Source: Muribaculaceae bacterium
GTDB lineage: Bacteria; Bacteroidota; Bacteroidia; Bacteroidales; Muribaculaceae
DNA length: 7,161 bases
Direction of reading: 5' to 3'
Assembly (NCBI GenBank): GCA_029057255.1
Contig: JAICZO010000123.1
Location: 1-7,161 of the forward strand
Part shown: piece after piece, positions 1 to 5,765 of the stretch
Layout of the letters: each line of letters starts with the position of its first letter
Numbering within the stretch: position 1 is the first letter of the stretch
Notes under the pieces: generated by a model
What the model was told of the DNA's origin: nothing
Databases searched by the model: none
What the model saw: the letters and a program-made list of their open reading frames with translations, nothing else
Translations under genes and position numbers: made by a program

Positions 1-47
1 CAGTAATAAAGAACGATGTTAAATAATGTATAATATAAATTTATGCA
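1..47. other. AT-rich 3' flank of the DUF6377-like gene
   Basis: This is the short stretch after the stop codon of the leftward DUF6377-like gene. It is strongly AT-rich. I see no convincing GC-rich hairpin followed by a T-tract, so no terminator can be called, and it holds no gene. Promoter elements for a gene beyond the left edge could lie here, but nothing clear is visible. Confidence 0.5.
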
Positions 48-1625
48 TTAATTTTCGGATGTGATTTTCAGAATATCGGTCTCAAATGTGTCACGATTCA
101 GTGCCCGGGCCTTGAGACGGTTGCGATACGTGTATATGGTGTTGAGCGAGTAGTTAAGCACCTGAGCTATACGCGCGCTCTCCTCGATGCCGAGGCGCAT
201 GAATGCGAGGATGCGCAGGTCGGTGTTGAGGAGTTCGCCGGGGCGAAGCAATATCTGCTCTTCGGGGCGAAGCAGGGCGTTGACTTTGCTGACGAAGTCG
301 GGATAGATATGCAGGAACGCGTTGTCGAATACCTCGTAGAACTCGCGGCTCTGCTCCTCGACGAATTTGCCCGATTTCGTCATGCGGTAAAGCTCGTCGC
401 TCTGGCCTGCCGCAAGCTTGCGCGCCGCGATTTTGCAGAAGGAGTTAAGCTTGTCCATGTATATCGAGCAGAGCTGCAGGAACTGGCTGATGTATACCTC
501 CTTTGCAGTGTTGGCTGCCCGCAGGTTGGCCTGTAGTACGGTCATGCGGTGCATCTCGTGGCGCAGTACGAGCATCGAAGCGATGAGGCCTAACATGAGC
601 AGGCCCATCGCCCCTATAATCCAGTATATGGTGCGTCGCCATGTTGAGATGTGGCCCGAGTGTGCCCGCTCGATGATGGGGAGCGACTTCGATGTGTCGA
701 CCATGCGGAGCGGCGCGCCGCACTCGACGGCGTTCTCCATTGCCGTCGACAGATACTTGTGGGCGCGTGTGACCTGGTTGTCGGCATATACGGCCGTGCC
801 CAGTTCCTGGAGCGAGAGCACTTCGCGTGTGGCCGACACGACATCGGCTATCGCCGACAGTGCGAGGTAGTACTTGTATGCGTTGGTGTTGCCTTCGTCG
901 AGCGCTATCGTCGACAGGTGGTGTGCCGCCCTTGCGCGGAGGTTACTTCCGGCGGGTTCGCGGTCGACCACCTCTTCGAGCAGAACCCGCGCCATCTGTC
1001 GGCGGTCGGTCAGGAAGTAGTATTCGCCGAGGTTGAACTTGTACTCGGGGCTCTCCGAGGGCAGCGCCTCGAGCAGTTTCTGCTGCAGGGCGAGCGACGC
1101 CTCGGTGTGCGGCTTGCTTATCTCGGGATAGAGTTTGAAGAAGGCCGAGATATAGGAGTGCATCTGACGCCCGGCGTCGTAGTACGACGGCAGCAGTTCT
1201 CGCGGTATACTGTCAGGGTTTATCGAATCATAAGTGTTGTGGGCCATCTCGAAGAATCCGCCCAGAGGCAGCAGCGATGCTATTTTCCATCGGTATTGCA
1301 TTGCCGTGATGCCGTCGCTCATCTCGGCGCCTCGCCGCAGGAAGGCAATTGCGGAGTCGTTGTTGAACGAAGTGTAGGCCTCCGCTATCTCATTCATCAG
1401 TCTGGGGGTGTCGCCGTATTTCAGTCGCTCCATGTTCAGGCTGTCGATGCGGCTTTGGCGAGCCTTTATATAGTTTGCGCGCTGCGACAACACTCTGTCA
1501 AGATTGTCGAGCGATGCCTCCACGTCGCTGTCGGATACGGCAAGCGCAGTGCCGGCTAAAATAACAAACACGAGGGACAGAAGCCCTCGTGTATTACAGA
1601 TTGAAACGGTTGGCAATTTCATCAT
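48..1625 (-). CDS. DUF6377-like membrane-bound TPR/HTH transcriptional regulator
   Basis: The protein has 525 residues. A signal peptide covers about residues 1-29 (hydrophobic LLSLVFVILAGTALA, likely cleavage after A29). An alpha-helical, TPR-like region follows at about 35-310, then one transmembrane helix at about 332-354 (starting TIYWIIGAMGLLMLG) and a short coiled-coil-like stretch at 355-375. The C-terminus (about 466-508) reads LNTDLRILAFMRLGI...IAQVLNYSLNTIYTYRNRLKAR, a LuxR-like helix-turn-helix. This order matches Bacteroidales DUF6377 proteins. The inferred topology is periplasmic TPR domain, single membrane pass and cytoplasmic DNA-binding domain, which would make it a one-component sensor-regulator with unknown ligand and targets. 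The start at the tandem ATG (1625 or 1622) is chosen because it gives a complete signal peptide. It overlaps the mutL 3' end by about 30 bases in another frame. A terminator-like hairpin lies inside its signal-peptide codons. The architecture is clear; the family name is from memory of the motif pattern. Confidence 0.85.
   Translation of the reverse strand: MMKLPTVSICNTRGLLSLVFVILAGTALAVSDSDVEASLDNLDRVLSQRANYIKARQSRIDSLNMERLKYGDTPRLMNEIAEAYTSFNNDSAIAFLRRGAEMSDGITAMQYRWKIASLLPLGGFFEMAHNTYDSINPDSIPRELLPSYYDAGRQMHSYISAFFKLYPEISKPHTEASLALQQKLLEALPSESPEYKFNLGEYYFLTDRRQMARVLLEEVVDREPAGSNLRARAAHHLSTIALDEGNTNAYKYYLALSAIADVVSATREVLSLQELGTAVYADNQVTRAHKYLSTAMENAVECGAPLRMVDTSKSLPIIERAHSGHISTWRRTIYWIIGAMGLLMLGLIASMLVLRHEMHRMTVLQANLRAANTAKEVYISQFLQLCSIYMDKLNSFCKIAARKLAAGQSDELYRMTKSGKFVEEQSREFYEVFDNAFLHIYPDFVSKVNALLRPEEQILLRPGELLNTDLRILAFMRLGIEESARIAQVLNYSLNTIYTYRNRLKARALNRDTFETDILKITSEN
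1557..1592 (-). terminator. Terminator-like hairpin after mutL, inside the next gene
   Basis: Read leftward, a perfect 9-bp inverted repeat (ACACGAGGG, 7-nt loop CTTCTGT, CCCTCGTGT; 1592-1568) is followed by TTGTTATTTTA (1567-1557), a T-rich tract. It begins one base after the mutL stop codon (1596-1594). This is the layout of an intrinsic terminator, yet the sequence also encodes part of the signal peptide of the DUF6377-like protein. A ribosome stopping at the mutL TAA would cover the first arm, so hairpin formation may depend on translation. The hairpin is seen directly; termination activity is inferred, and the T-tract is interrupted. Confidence 0.55.
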
Positions 1626-3486
1626 TATCTATTATTGACATCACTGTGAGGCCGTCGGGGGTGTAGGACGGTTCTGCGCAGCTGAATAATTCTGACAGTA
1701 TCGACTCCATCTCGGCTTCGGTGAGCACCTGCGGAGCCTTGACTGCCGCGGCCTTTGCCATCGACAGGGCAAGAGGGGAGAGTAGACTCTCGCGCGCCTT
1801 GTCGCCGGTGACGCATTCCTCCAGCAGCGCCGTCACTATCTCGGCCGGGCTTGCGCCTTGCAGCTGTGCCGGGACGGCGCCTATGTTCCATGTGGTGGAC
1901 GACTTGCATGTCAGGCCGAATCCGAGCGACTCGAAGACGGGGAGCATGGTCTCGAGCATGGCGCTCTCCGACACCGACAGCTCTACCTCCTCGTCGAACA
2001 TGAGAGTCTGCGAGGCGACGTCGCCGGCGCTCAGTGCCGCCAGATAGCGCTCGTATAATATACGGATGTGTGCCCTCCGCTGGGATACGACCATGAGACC
2101 GCGGTGCGAACCGGTGACGATATACGATGCTCGCAGCTGGAAGCATGTGCCCGACGTCTGAGGCGCGGAGGCCGGCGCTGCTGCGGCAGCCTCGGTGCGT
2201 GCCGGCGCCACGGTGAAGATGTCGTCGTTGTCGGCCGAGGGAATCTCGGCGAAGGCGTCGTCGCGCTTCTTCGAGAAATTCTCGTAGAGCTTGTCCCAGT
2301 CCTGCGGGGCGCGGTTCGACGACGATGGCCTCCATGTCACGCCTGCCGACTCTCGTGTGCCTGCCGACGGCGTCTCCGCGAAGGGGTTGTAGCCCGCGTC
2401 GACGCTCACTTCGGGCATGCCTGCTTCGGCTGCCGGGTCGAAGAGCGGTATCTCGGGAGCGTCCTCGGCGTCGAAGTCGAGAGCTCCGGCGGCCTGGGTC
2501 TTGCCGAGGGTCTCGCGCACGGCGGCTTCAAGAATCTGCCATATCGCCGCTTCGTGCTCGAATTTTATCTCATGTTTCTGCGGGTGTATATTGACGTCGA
2601 TTGTCGCCGGGTCCACCTCGAAGTTTATGAAGTACGACGGCTGAGAGTCCGGCGCTATCAGGTTCTCGTAGCACTTGATGATGGCCTTGTGGAAGAAGGG
2701 GTGGCGCATGTTCCTGCCGTTGACAAAGAGGAACTGCTGCGCTCCGCGTTTCTTGGCATGGCGGGGCATGCCTATGAAGCCCTCGATTTTCACCAGCGAC
2801 GTCTCTGTCGATACCGGCGCTATGTGTCCTTCGAGATTTTTGCCGAACAGCGCGCCTATGCGCTGCTTGAGCGTGCCTTTGGGGAACTGGTGCAGGGTAG
2901 TGTCGTTATGAATCAGCGTGAAGTCGATGTCGGTGTTGACAAGAGCGAGACGCTCGAACTCGCGCAGGATGTGGCTCAGCTCGATGCTGTCTTTCTTGAG
3001 GAACTTGCGCCTTGCCGGCATGTGGAAGAAGATGTTCTTCACCATAAGGTTGGTGCCCGGCACGCATGTCGCCGGCTCCTGTCCCTCGAATTTCGACTCC
3101 GATATCAGCAGGCGTGTGCCCACCGAATCGCCGTGGCGCATGGTGCGCAGGTCGATCTGCGCGACGGCCGCTATTGATGGCAGCGCCTCGCCTCTGAAGC
3201 CCATCGTGTGCAGGCTGTACAGGTCGTCGGCTGCGGCAATCTTGCTCGTGGCATGGCGCTCGAAGGCCATGCGGGCATCCGTGGGCGACATTCCGCACCC
3301 GTTGTCAACGACCTGTATCAGTGTTCGTCCCGCATCCTTGAGGATGATGCTTATGGCGGTCGCTCCGGCGTCGACGGCGTTCTCGACAAGCTCTTTGATG
3401 ACAGAGGCCGGACGCTGAATAACTTCACCGGCAGCAATCTGATTTGCCACCGAGTCGGGGAGTAGTCTGATTACATCGCTGTTCAT
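1594..3486 (-). CDS. mutL: DNA mismatch repair protein MutL
   Basis: MutL is the GHKL-ATPase dimer that couples MutS mismatch recognition to downstream repair. Numbered from the chosen start (630 residues), the ATPase motifs are intact: ENAVDAGA at 35-42 (catalytic E35, Mg-binding N36), DNGCGM at 61-66 and GFRGEAL at 96-102. FVNGR (254-258) and NIHPQKHE (299-306) close the N-terminal domain. A long Ala/Pro/Asp-rich linker at about 333-448 leads to the C-terminal dimerisation domain. The endonuclease motif DQHA-x2-E-x4-E appears as SQRRAHIRILYE (468-479), keeping only Q and the last E. The usual CPHGRP metal-site motif is replaced by TPDGLT near 609. Metal-dependent nicking is therefore doubtful. 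I chose the ATG at 3486 because family members begin directly before the LLPDSVANQIAAGEVI segment and because a promoter-like -7 box lies between it and the alternative ATG at 3507, which would add seven residues. The 3' end overlaps the DUF6377-like gene. Confidence 0.95.
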   Translation of the reverse strand: MNSDVIRLLPDSVANQIAAGEVIQRPASVIKELVENAVDAGATAISIILKDAGRTLIQVVDNGCGMSPTDARMAFERHATSKIAAADDLYSLHTMGFRGEALPSIAAVAQIDLRTMRHGDSVGTRLLISESKFEGQEPATCVPGTNLMVKNIFFHMPARRKFLKKDSIELSHILREFERLALVNTDIDFTLIHNDTTLHQFPKGTLKQRIGALFGKNLEGHIAPVSTETSLVKIEGFIGMPRHAKKRGAQQFLFVNGRNMRHPFFHKAIIKCYENLIAPDSQPSYFINFEVDPATIDVNIHPQKHEIKFEHEAAIWQILEAAVRETLGKTQAAGALDFDAEDAPEIPLFDPAAEAGMPEVSVDAGYNPFAETPSAGTRESAGVTWRPSSSNRAPQDWDKLYENFSKKRDDAFAEIPSADNDDIFTVAPARTEAAAAAPASAPQTSGTCFQLRASYIVTGSHRGLMVVSQRRAHIRILYERYLAALSAGDVASQTLMFDEEVELSVSESAMLETMLPVFESLGFGLTCKSSTTWNIGAVPAQLQGASPAEIVTALLEECVTGDKARESLLSPLALSMAKAAAVKAPQVLTEAEMESILSELFSCAEPSYTPDGLTVMSIIDNDEIANRFNL

Positions 3487-3494
3487 AATGAGTG

Positions 3495-3527
3495 CAAAGT
3501 TACTCATTTCCCGACACTCCCGTGCAA
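3495..3527 (-). promoter_or_regulatory. Possible Bacteroidetes-type promoter of mutL
   Basis: On the minus strand, TAACTTTG (3502-3495) matches the Bacteroidetes -7 consensus TAnnTTTG and is followed by CA, which is common after this box. A TTG (3527-3525) lies 22 bp upstream, slightly longer than the usual 19-21 bp. Only 8 bases separate the -7 box from the ATG at 3486, so the transcript would have almost no leader. If the box is real, the alternative ATG at 3507 would lie upstream of the transcription start. Confidence 0.45.
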
Positions 3528-3566
3528 TAAAAGCCTATCATATTTTTCAACTTGTTTTCAACAGCC

Positions 3567-4004
3567 TCATGCAGCCTCTATCCGGCCGGGCAGTCCCATG
3601 TCGCGCACCGAGGATGCCAGAGCCGACGCAGCCTCGGCCGCGAGCCTGCTGTAGGTGGCTGCGAGGCCGCTGTCTACGCCCGCCCACAGCACCGACATCG
3701 CGCCGGTTGCAAGGGCGGCCTCGAGTGTCGGGCGGAGCATCGCTGCCTTGTCGGCAGGCACCTTGTCGGCGACGTCGATGGTGATGATATCTTCCTCCGG
3801 GCCTCGGTCGAGGTCGGGCGATGACAGCTGCGGGTGCAGGCGGTAGACGGTCGATGCCGCGCTTGTGTGTATGAGGCGGCGGAGTGCCGGCGCGTCGTCG
3901 AGACCGGGCAGGGAGGGGCGTGGCGAGGCCGCCGTGGCGCAGTCGAGGGCGCAGAATGCGTATATGCTGTCGAGTATACGCTCGATTGAGATTGCTATGG
4001 TCAT
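3567..4004 (-). CDS. Hypothetical protein, 145 aa
   Basis: I do not recognise this protein with confidence. It is soluble-looking, with no signal peptide or membrane helix, and Ala-rich in its C-terminal half. The N-terminus (MTIAISIERILDSIYAF) is amphipathic. A central part, DAPALRRLIHTSAASTVYRL, precedes an acidic stretch, then IITIDVADKVPADKAAMLRPTLE and a helical tail of about 50 residues. The pattern (small helical protein, one beta-rich acidic segment, helical tail) loosely recalls small unannotated proteins in structural regions of Bacteroides phages, but that is memory, not a match I can demonstrate. It follows the 143-residue gene by 15 bp and probably shares its transcript. No terminator is visible between its stop and mutL, so readthrough into mutL is possible. 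Length, codon usage like the neighbours and tight spacing make it a credible gene. Confidence 0.7.
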   Translation of the reverse strand: MTIAISIERILDSIYAFCALDCATAASPRPSLPGLDDAPALRRLIHTSAASTVYRLHPQLSSPDLDRGPEEDIITIDVADKVPADKAAMLRPTLEAALATGAMSVLWAGVDSGLAATYSRLAAEAASALASSVRDMGLPGRIEAA

Positions 4005-4019
4005 AGGATTAAGGGTTTA

Positions 4020-4451
4020 TTAGATTCTGTTCTTGAGGTTTCGGCTCGGGATGAGGCTGTACGACACGTTCTCGGCGATGATGCGGCGCGCCGTGTCGCG
4101 GCTGATGTAGAAGCGTGACGGGCGGCAGAAGTTGAGGACAAACGACAGCGCCTTGTCGAACGGTTTCTTCGGGTTCAGCTCCATGACGCGGTCGATCTGC
4201 TGCCGCAGCTCGCTCCACATCTGTCGTGCAAGCTCTTCCTTCACTTCATTCTCGAGTCCGTGGCGCTCGATGGCATGCAGCCGCCGCGAGGCCTGGTCGT
4301 AGTTGAGATAGTGCGAGCGCGGCTGCATGGCTATCGCCCTGTCGATGACGCTCTCGAGGGGCTGTATGGCTCCGGCTCTGAAATCTTTCTCGAAGATCTC
4401 GAGGCATCGGCGTCGGAAATCTTCATTTCGGCATGTGATGTGGGTCTTCAT
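4020..4451 (-). CDS. Hypothetical charged helical protein, 143 aa
   Basis: No family is recognised. The 143 residues are rich in Arg, Glu and Leu, predicted mostly helical, with no signal peptide. Visible segments are NEDFRRRCLEIFEKDF (about 9-24), NEVKEELARQMWSELRQQIDRVMELNPKKPFDKAL (about 67-101) and RPSRFYISRDTARRIIAE near 107-124. The last has a strand followed by a helix and could contact nucleic acid, but this is speculation. The frame stays open to a TTG at 4487, but that codon overlaps a near-perfect promoter -7 box, so I place the start at the ATG at 4451, about 20 nt downstream of the expected transcription start and behind an A-rich, unstructured leader. It is first in a likely two-gene unit with the 145-residue gene. 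Confidence 0.75.
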   Translation of the reverse strand: MKTHITCRNEDFRRRCLEIFEKDFRAGAIQPLESVIDRAIAMQPRSHYLNYDQASRRLHAIERHGLENEVKEELARQMWSELRQQIDRVMELNPKKPFDKALSFVLNFCRPSRFYISRDTARRIIAENVSYSLIPSRNLKNRI

Positions 4452-4476
4452 AGTATGTGTTGTTGTTATTGCGATG

Positions 4477-4507
4477 CAAATATACAATCAAAATTACACT
4501 TTGTCAA
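4477..4507 (-). promoter_or_regulatory. Strong Bacteroidetes-type promoter of the two-gene unit
   Basis: On the minus strand, TTG (4507-4505) and TATATTTG (4484-4477) are separated by exactly 20 bp, matching the Bacteroidetes sigma consensus TTG-N19-21-TAnnTTTG. It lies in an AT-rich gap and would start transcription around 4472, about 20 nt before the ATG at 4451. It also rules out the TTG start at 4487. Confidence 0.75.
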
Positions 4508-4510
4508 TAC

Positions 4511-4523
4511 TAATTGTCAATTA
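4511..4523. promoter_or_regulatory. 13-bp palindrome next to the -33 box, candidate operator
   Basis: TAATTGTCAATTA is a perfect dyad with one central base. It lies three bases upstream of the -33 TTG of the promoter above. Its half TTGTCAAT is repeated directly at 4501-4508, overlapping the -33 element. This layout suits a repressor or activator site, but in AT-rich DNA such a palindrome can arise by chance. Confidence 0.35.
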
Positions 4524-4560
4524 TTATTGAAAAATATCAATTTCAGGGAAATCGGCACCC

Positions 4561-5025
4561 TCAGAACGAGGCCAGATTCACACTGAGGCCGACGCCCATA
4601 TAAGGCTGAAAACCACGGGGCGTGATGCCATAGCCCGCCTGCAGGCCTATGCTGAACCGCGGCTGCTTCCTTGCGGCAGGAGCAGTCACGTAGCTTGTCG
4701 TGACCGGGCAGTACAGCCGCAGACTGTCGAGCGACGCCTTGTAGCCGCTCACGTAGGCGGTGTAGTGCCTGTCTTCGTATACGCTCTGCGTCCGCGGCAG
4801 CGACACCGTGGCCGAATCTCCGCTGACATCCTCCACCGCCACGCGCTCTATTATGGTGTCTGTCAGTGTTATCACCGTCGGTACGGGTCTGACCACGGTC
4901 ACCGTGTCGATGCGCGTGAGCACCTTTATCTCCTGCGGCACAACGGGGCGGCCTCCGCAGCTCCGCAAGCCTCCGCACGCTGCGCCGAGGATAAATGCCG
5001 CCACTGCAATGATTGCATTTCTCAT
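4561..5025 (-). CDS. DUF6808-like small membrane-anchored protein
   Basis: The protein has 154 residues. A hydrophobic N-terminus at about 3-18 (NAIIAVAAFILGAA) acts as a signal anchor or signal peptide. Cys17 and Cys23 lie close behind, but neither has a good lipobox (GAAC, LRSC), so lipidation is uncertain. A Val/Thr-rich extended stretch follows (about 34-75, including RIDTVTVVRPVPTVITLTDTI). Next come YEDRHYTAYVSGYKASLDSLRLY and a C-terminal block, FSIGLQAGYGITPRGFQPYMGVGLSVNLASF, that alternates like beta-strands. This matches small Bacteroidales proteins labelled DUF6808, often seen beside phage-type amidases. The start codon overlaps the amidase stop (ATGA), implying translational coupling. 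A spanin-like or lysis-accessory role is inferred from neighbourhood only. Confidence 0.7.
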   Translation of the reverse strand: MRNAIIAVAAFILGAACGGLRSCGGRPVVPQEIKVLTRIDTVTVVRPVPTVITLTDTIIERVAVEDVSGDSATVSLPRTQSVYEDRHYTAYVSGYKASLDSLRLYCPVTTSYVTAPAARKQPRFSIGLQAGYGITPRGFQPYMGVGLSVNLASF

Positions 5026-5597
5026 GGCCGGATGTTGAAAAATTTCAATATCGCATCAAGGTGTACGCGCGCTACAGTCTCTATGCCCGAGGGAGAGAGC
5101 AGGAAGTCGACGTCGCCGCGGTTGTCCTGGAAGAGATTCTCGGTCAGGACGGCGGGGCATCGGGTGCCGGTGCATATGGCGAAGCACGCCGACAGATAGC
5201 CCTCGGGCGGAGTGTAGCGGTTGCCGGCGAGTCCGGCCTTCGCCGCCTCGGCCGTAAGCAGAGCCGCGAGGCGGCGAGCGTCGTCCGATGCCTTAGGGGC
5301 GACGAATGCCGAGAAGCCCGACGCCCCGTGCCAACGGCTGCCGTCGCCCGCCGCATTCACATGCAGCGACAGCAGGACGTCGGCATCACAGGCGTTGGCG
5401 CGATGGCATCGCTCGCGCAGCGGCACGTCGCGCTCTTCCGGCACGAGGATGACGGCCTCGATGCCGTGCCCGCCCAGCAGCTCCGCCAGCCTTGCCGCCA
5501 GCCTCCTTGTCCATGCCCACTCCCGGAGCCTGCCGTCGGGGCTGCGTTTGCCGGGAGTCTCTATACCGTGACCGTTGTCGATGATTACTTTTCTCAT
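5022..5597 (-). CDS. N-acetylmuramoyl-L-alanine amidase (Amidase_3 family)
   Basis: This is a zinc amidase that cleaves the bond between N-acetylmuramic acid and L-alanine in peptidoglycan. The 191 residues form a single catalytic domain. Predicted zinc ligands are H10 (IIDNGHG), E26 (LREWAW) and H79 (LLSLHVNA); the catalytic glutamate is E153 in VLTENLFQDN. TGTRCPAVLTENLF and the final helix are typical of this family in Bacteroidales phages and phage-like islands. There is no signal peptide, cell-wall-binding domain or AMIN domain, unlike housekeeping division amidases, so export would need a holin-like route or lysis. It is first in its unit and is coupled by ATGA to the DUF6808-like gene. 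The start at 5597 places the DNGHG motif at the very N-terminus, as expected. All key residues are present, so it is probably active. Confidence 0.93.
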   Translation of the reverse strand: MRKVIIDNGHGIETPGKRSPDGRLREWAWTRRLAARLAELLGGHGIEAVILVPEERDVPLRERCHRANACDADVLLSLHVNAAGDGSRWHGASGFSAFVAPKASDDARRLAALLTAEAAKAGLAGNRYTPPEGYLSACFAICTGTRCPAVLTENLFQDNRGDVDFLLSPSGIETVARVHLDAILKFFNIRP

Positions 5598-5765
5598 AAA
5601 ACTTACATTTTTGGATTATTACGCGGCAAAACTACCGCCGGAAAGAAACCTTTGCTTGTCTTTTTTTCGCATCATCGGGAAAAGCGTTCGACCAAAGCCG
5701 CCGTTTTTTTGTTTATAGAGTACAGTTTCAACCATATATCCCTATACACCATAATTCAAAATATT
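5598..5765. other. Divergent intergenic region between amidase and DUF3943 gene
   Basis: This 168-bp gap separates the leftward amidase from the rightward DUF3943 gene. It holds the amidase -7 box and two seven-T runs on the plus strand (5661-5667 and 5704-5710) spaced 43 bp apart. I find no good TTG-N20-TAnnTTTG promoter for the rightward gene; TACAGTTTC at about 5722 is only a poor approximation. No small ORF or RNA is supported. Confidence 0.5.
5627..5634 (-). promoter_or_regulatory. Putative -7 box of the amidase unit
   Basis: On the minus strand TAGTTTTG matches TAnnTTTG and lies 29 nt before the amidase ATG, giving a leader of about 25 nt. No TTG is found at the proper distance upstream, so the promoter may be weak or need an activator. 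Confidence 0.45.

Noticed and set aside
651..1559. Plus-strand open frame (302 codons) opposite the DUF6377-like gene
   Set aside because: It is antisense to a gene with signal peptide, membrane helix and HTH; it has no motifs or promoter of its own.
2068..3177. Long plus-strand open frame (369 codons) opposite mutL
   Set aside because: It is antisense to a clearly real mutL. The Arg/Val/Cys-rich composition has no domain signature and is typical of shadow frames in GC-rich coding DNA.
4452..4487. Twelve-residue N-terminal extension of the 143-residue protein from a TTG start
   Set aside because: The TTG and following bases overlap the -7 box TATATTTG, so they would not be transcribed from this promoter.
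5005..5017. Perfect palindrome TGCAATGATTGCA near the start of the DUF6808-like gene
   Set aside because: It lies fully in coding sequence (Asn-Ala-Ile-Ile-Ala), has a one-base centre unsuited to an RNA hairpin, and is likely chance.
5035..5048. Inverted repeat TTGAAA/TTTCAA at the amidase 3' end
   Set aside because: It is AT-only apart from one pair, has a two-base loop, and lies in coding sequence before a coupled gene; not a credible terminator.
5661..5710. Two seven-T runs in the divergent gap as terminators
   Set aside because: Neither follows a stable GC-rich stem, and no plus-strand gene ends upstream that would need a terminator.
5013..5765. Upstream extension of the DUF3943 frame across the amidase antisense
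   Set aside because: The encoded sequence is low-quality shadow protein antisense to the amidase; the signal peptide begins at 5766.
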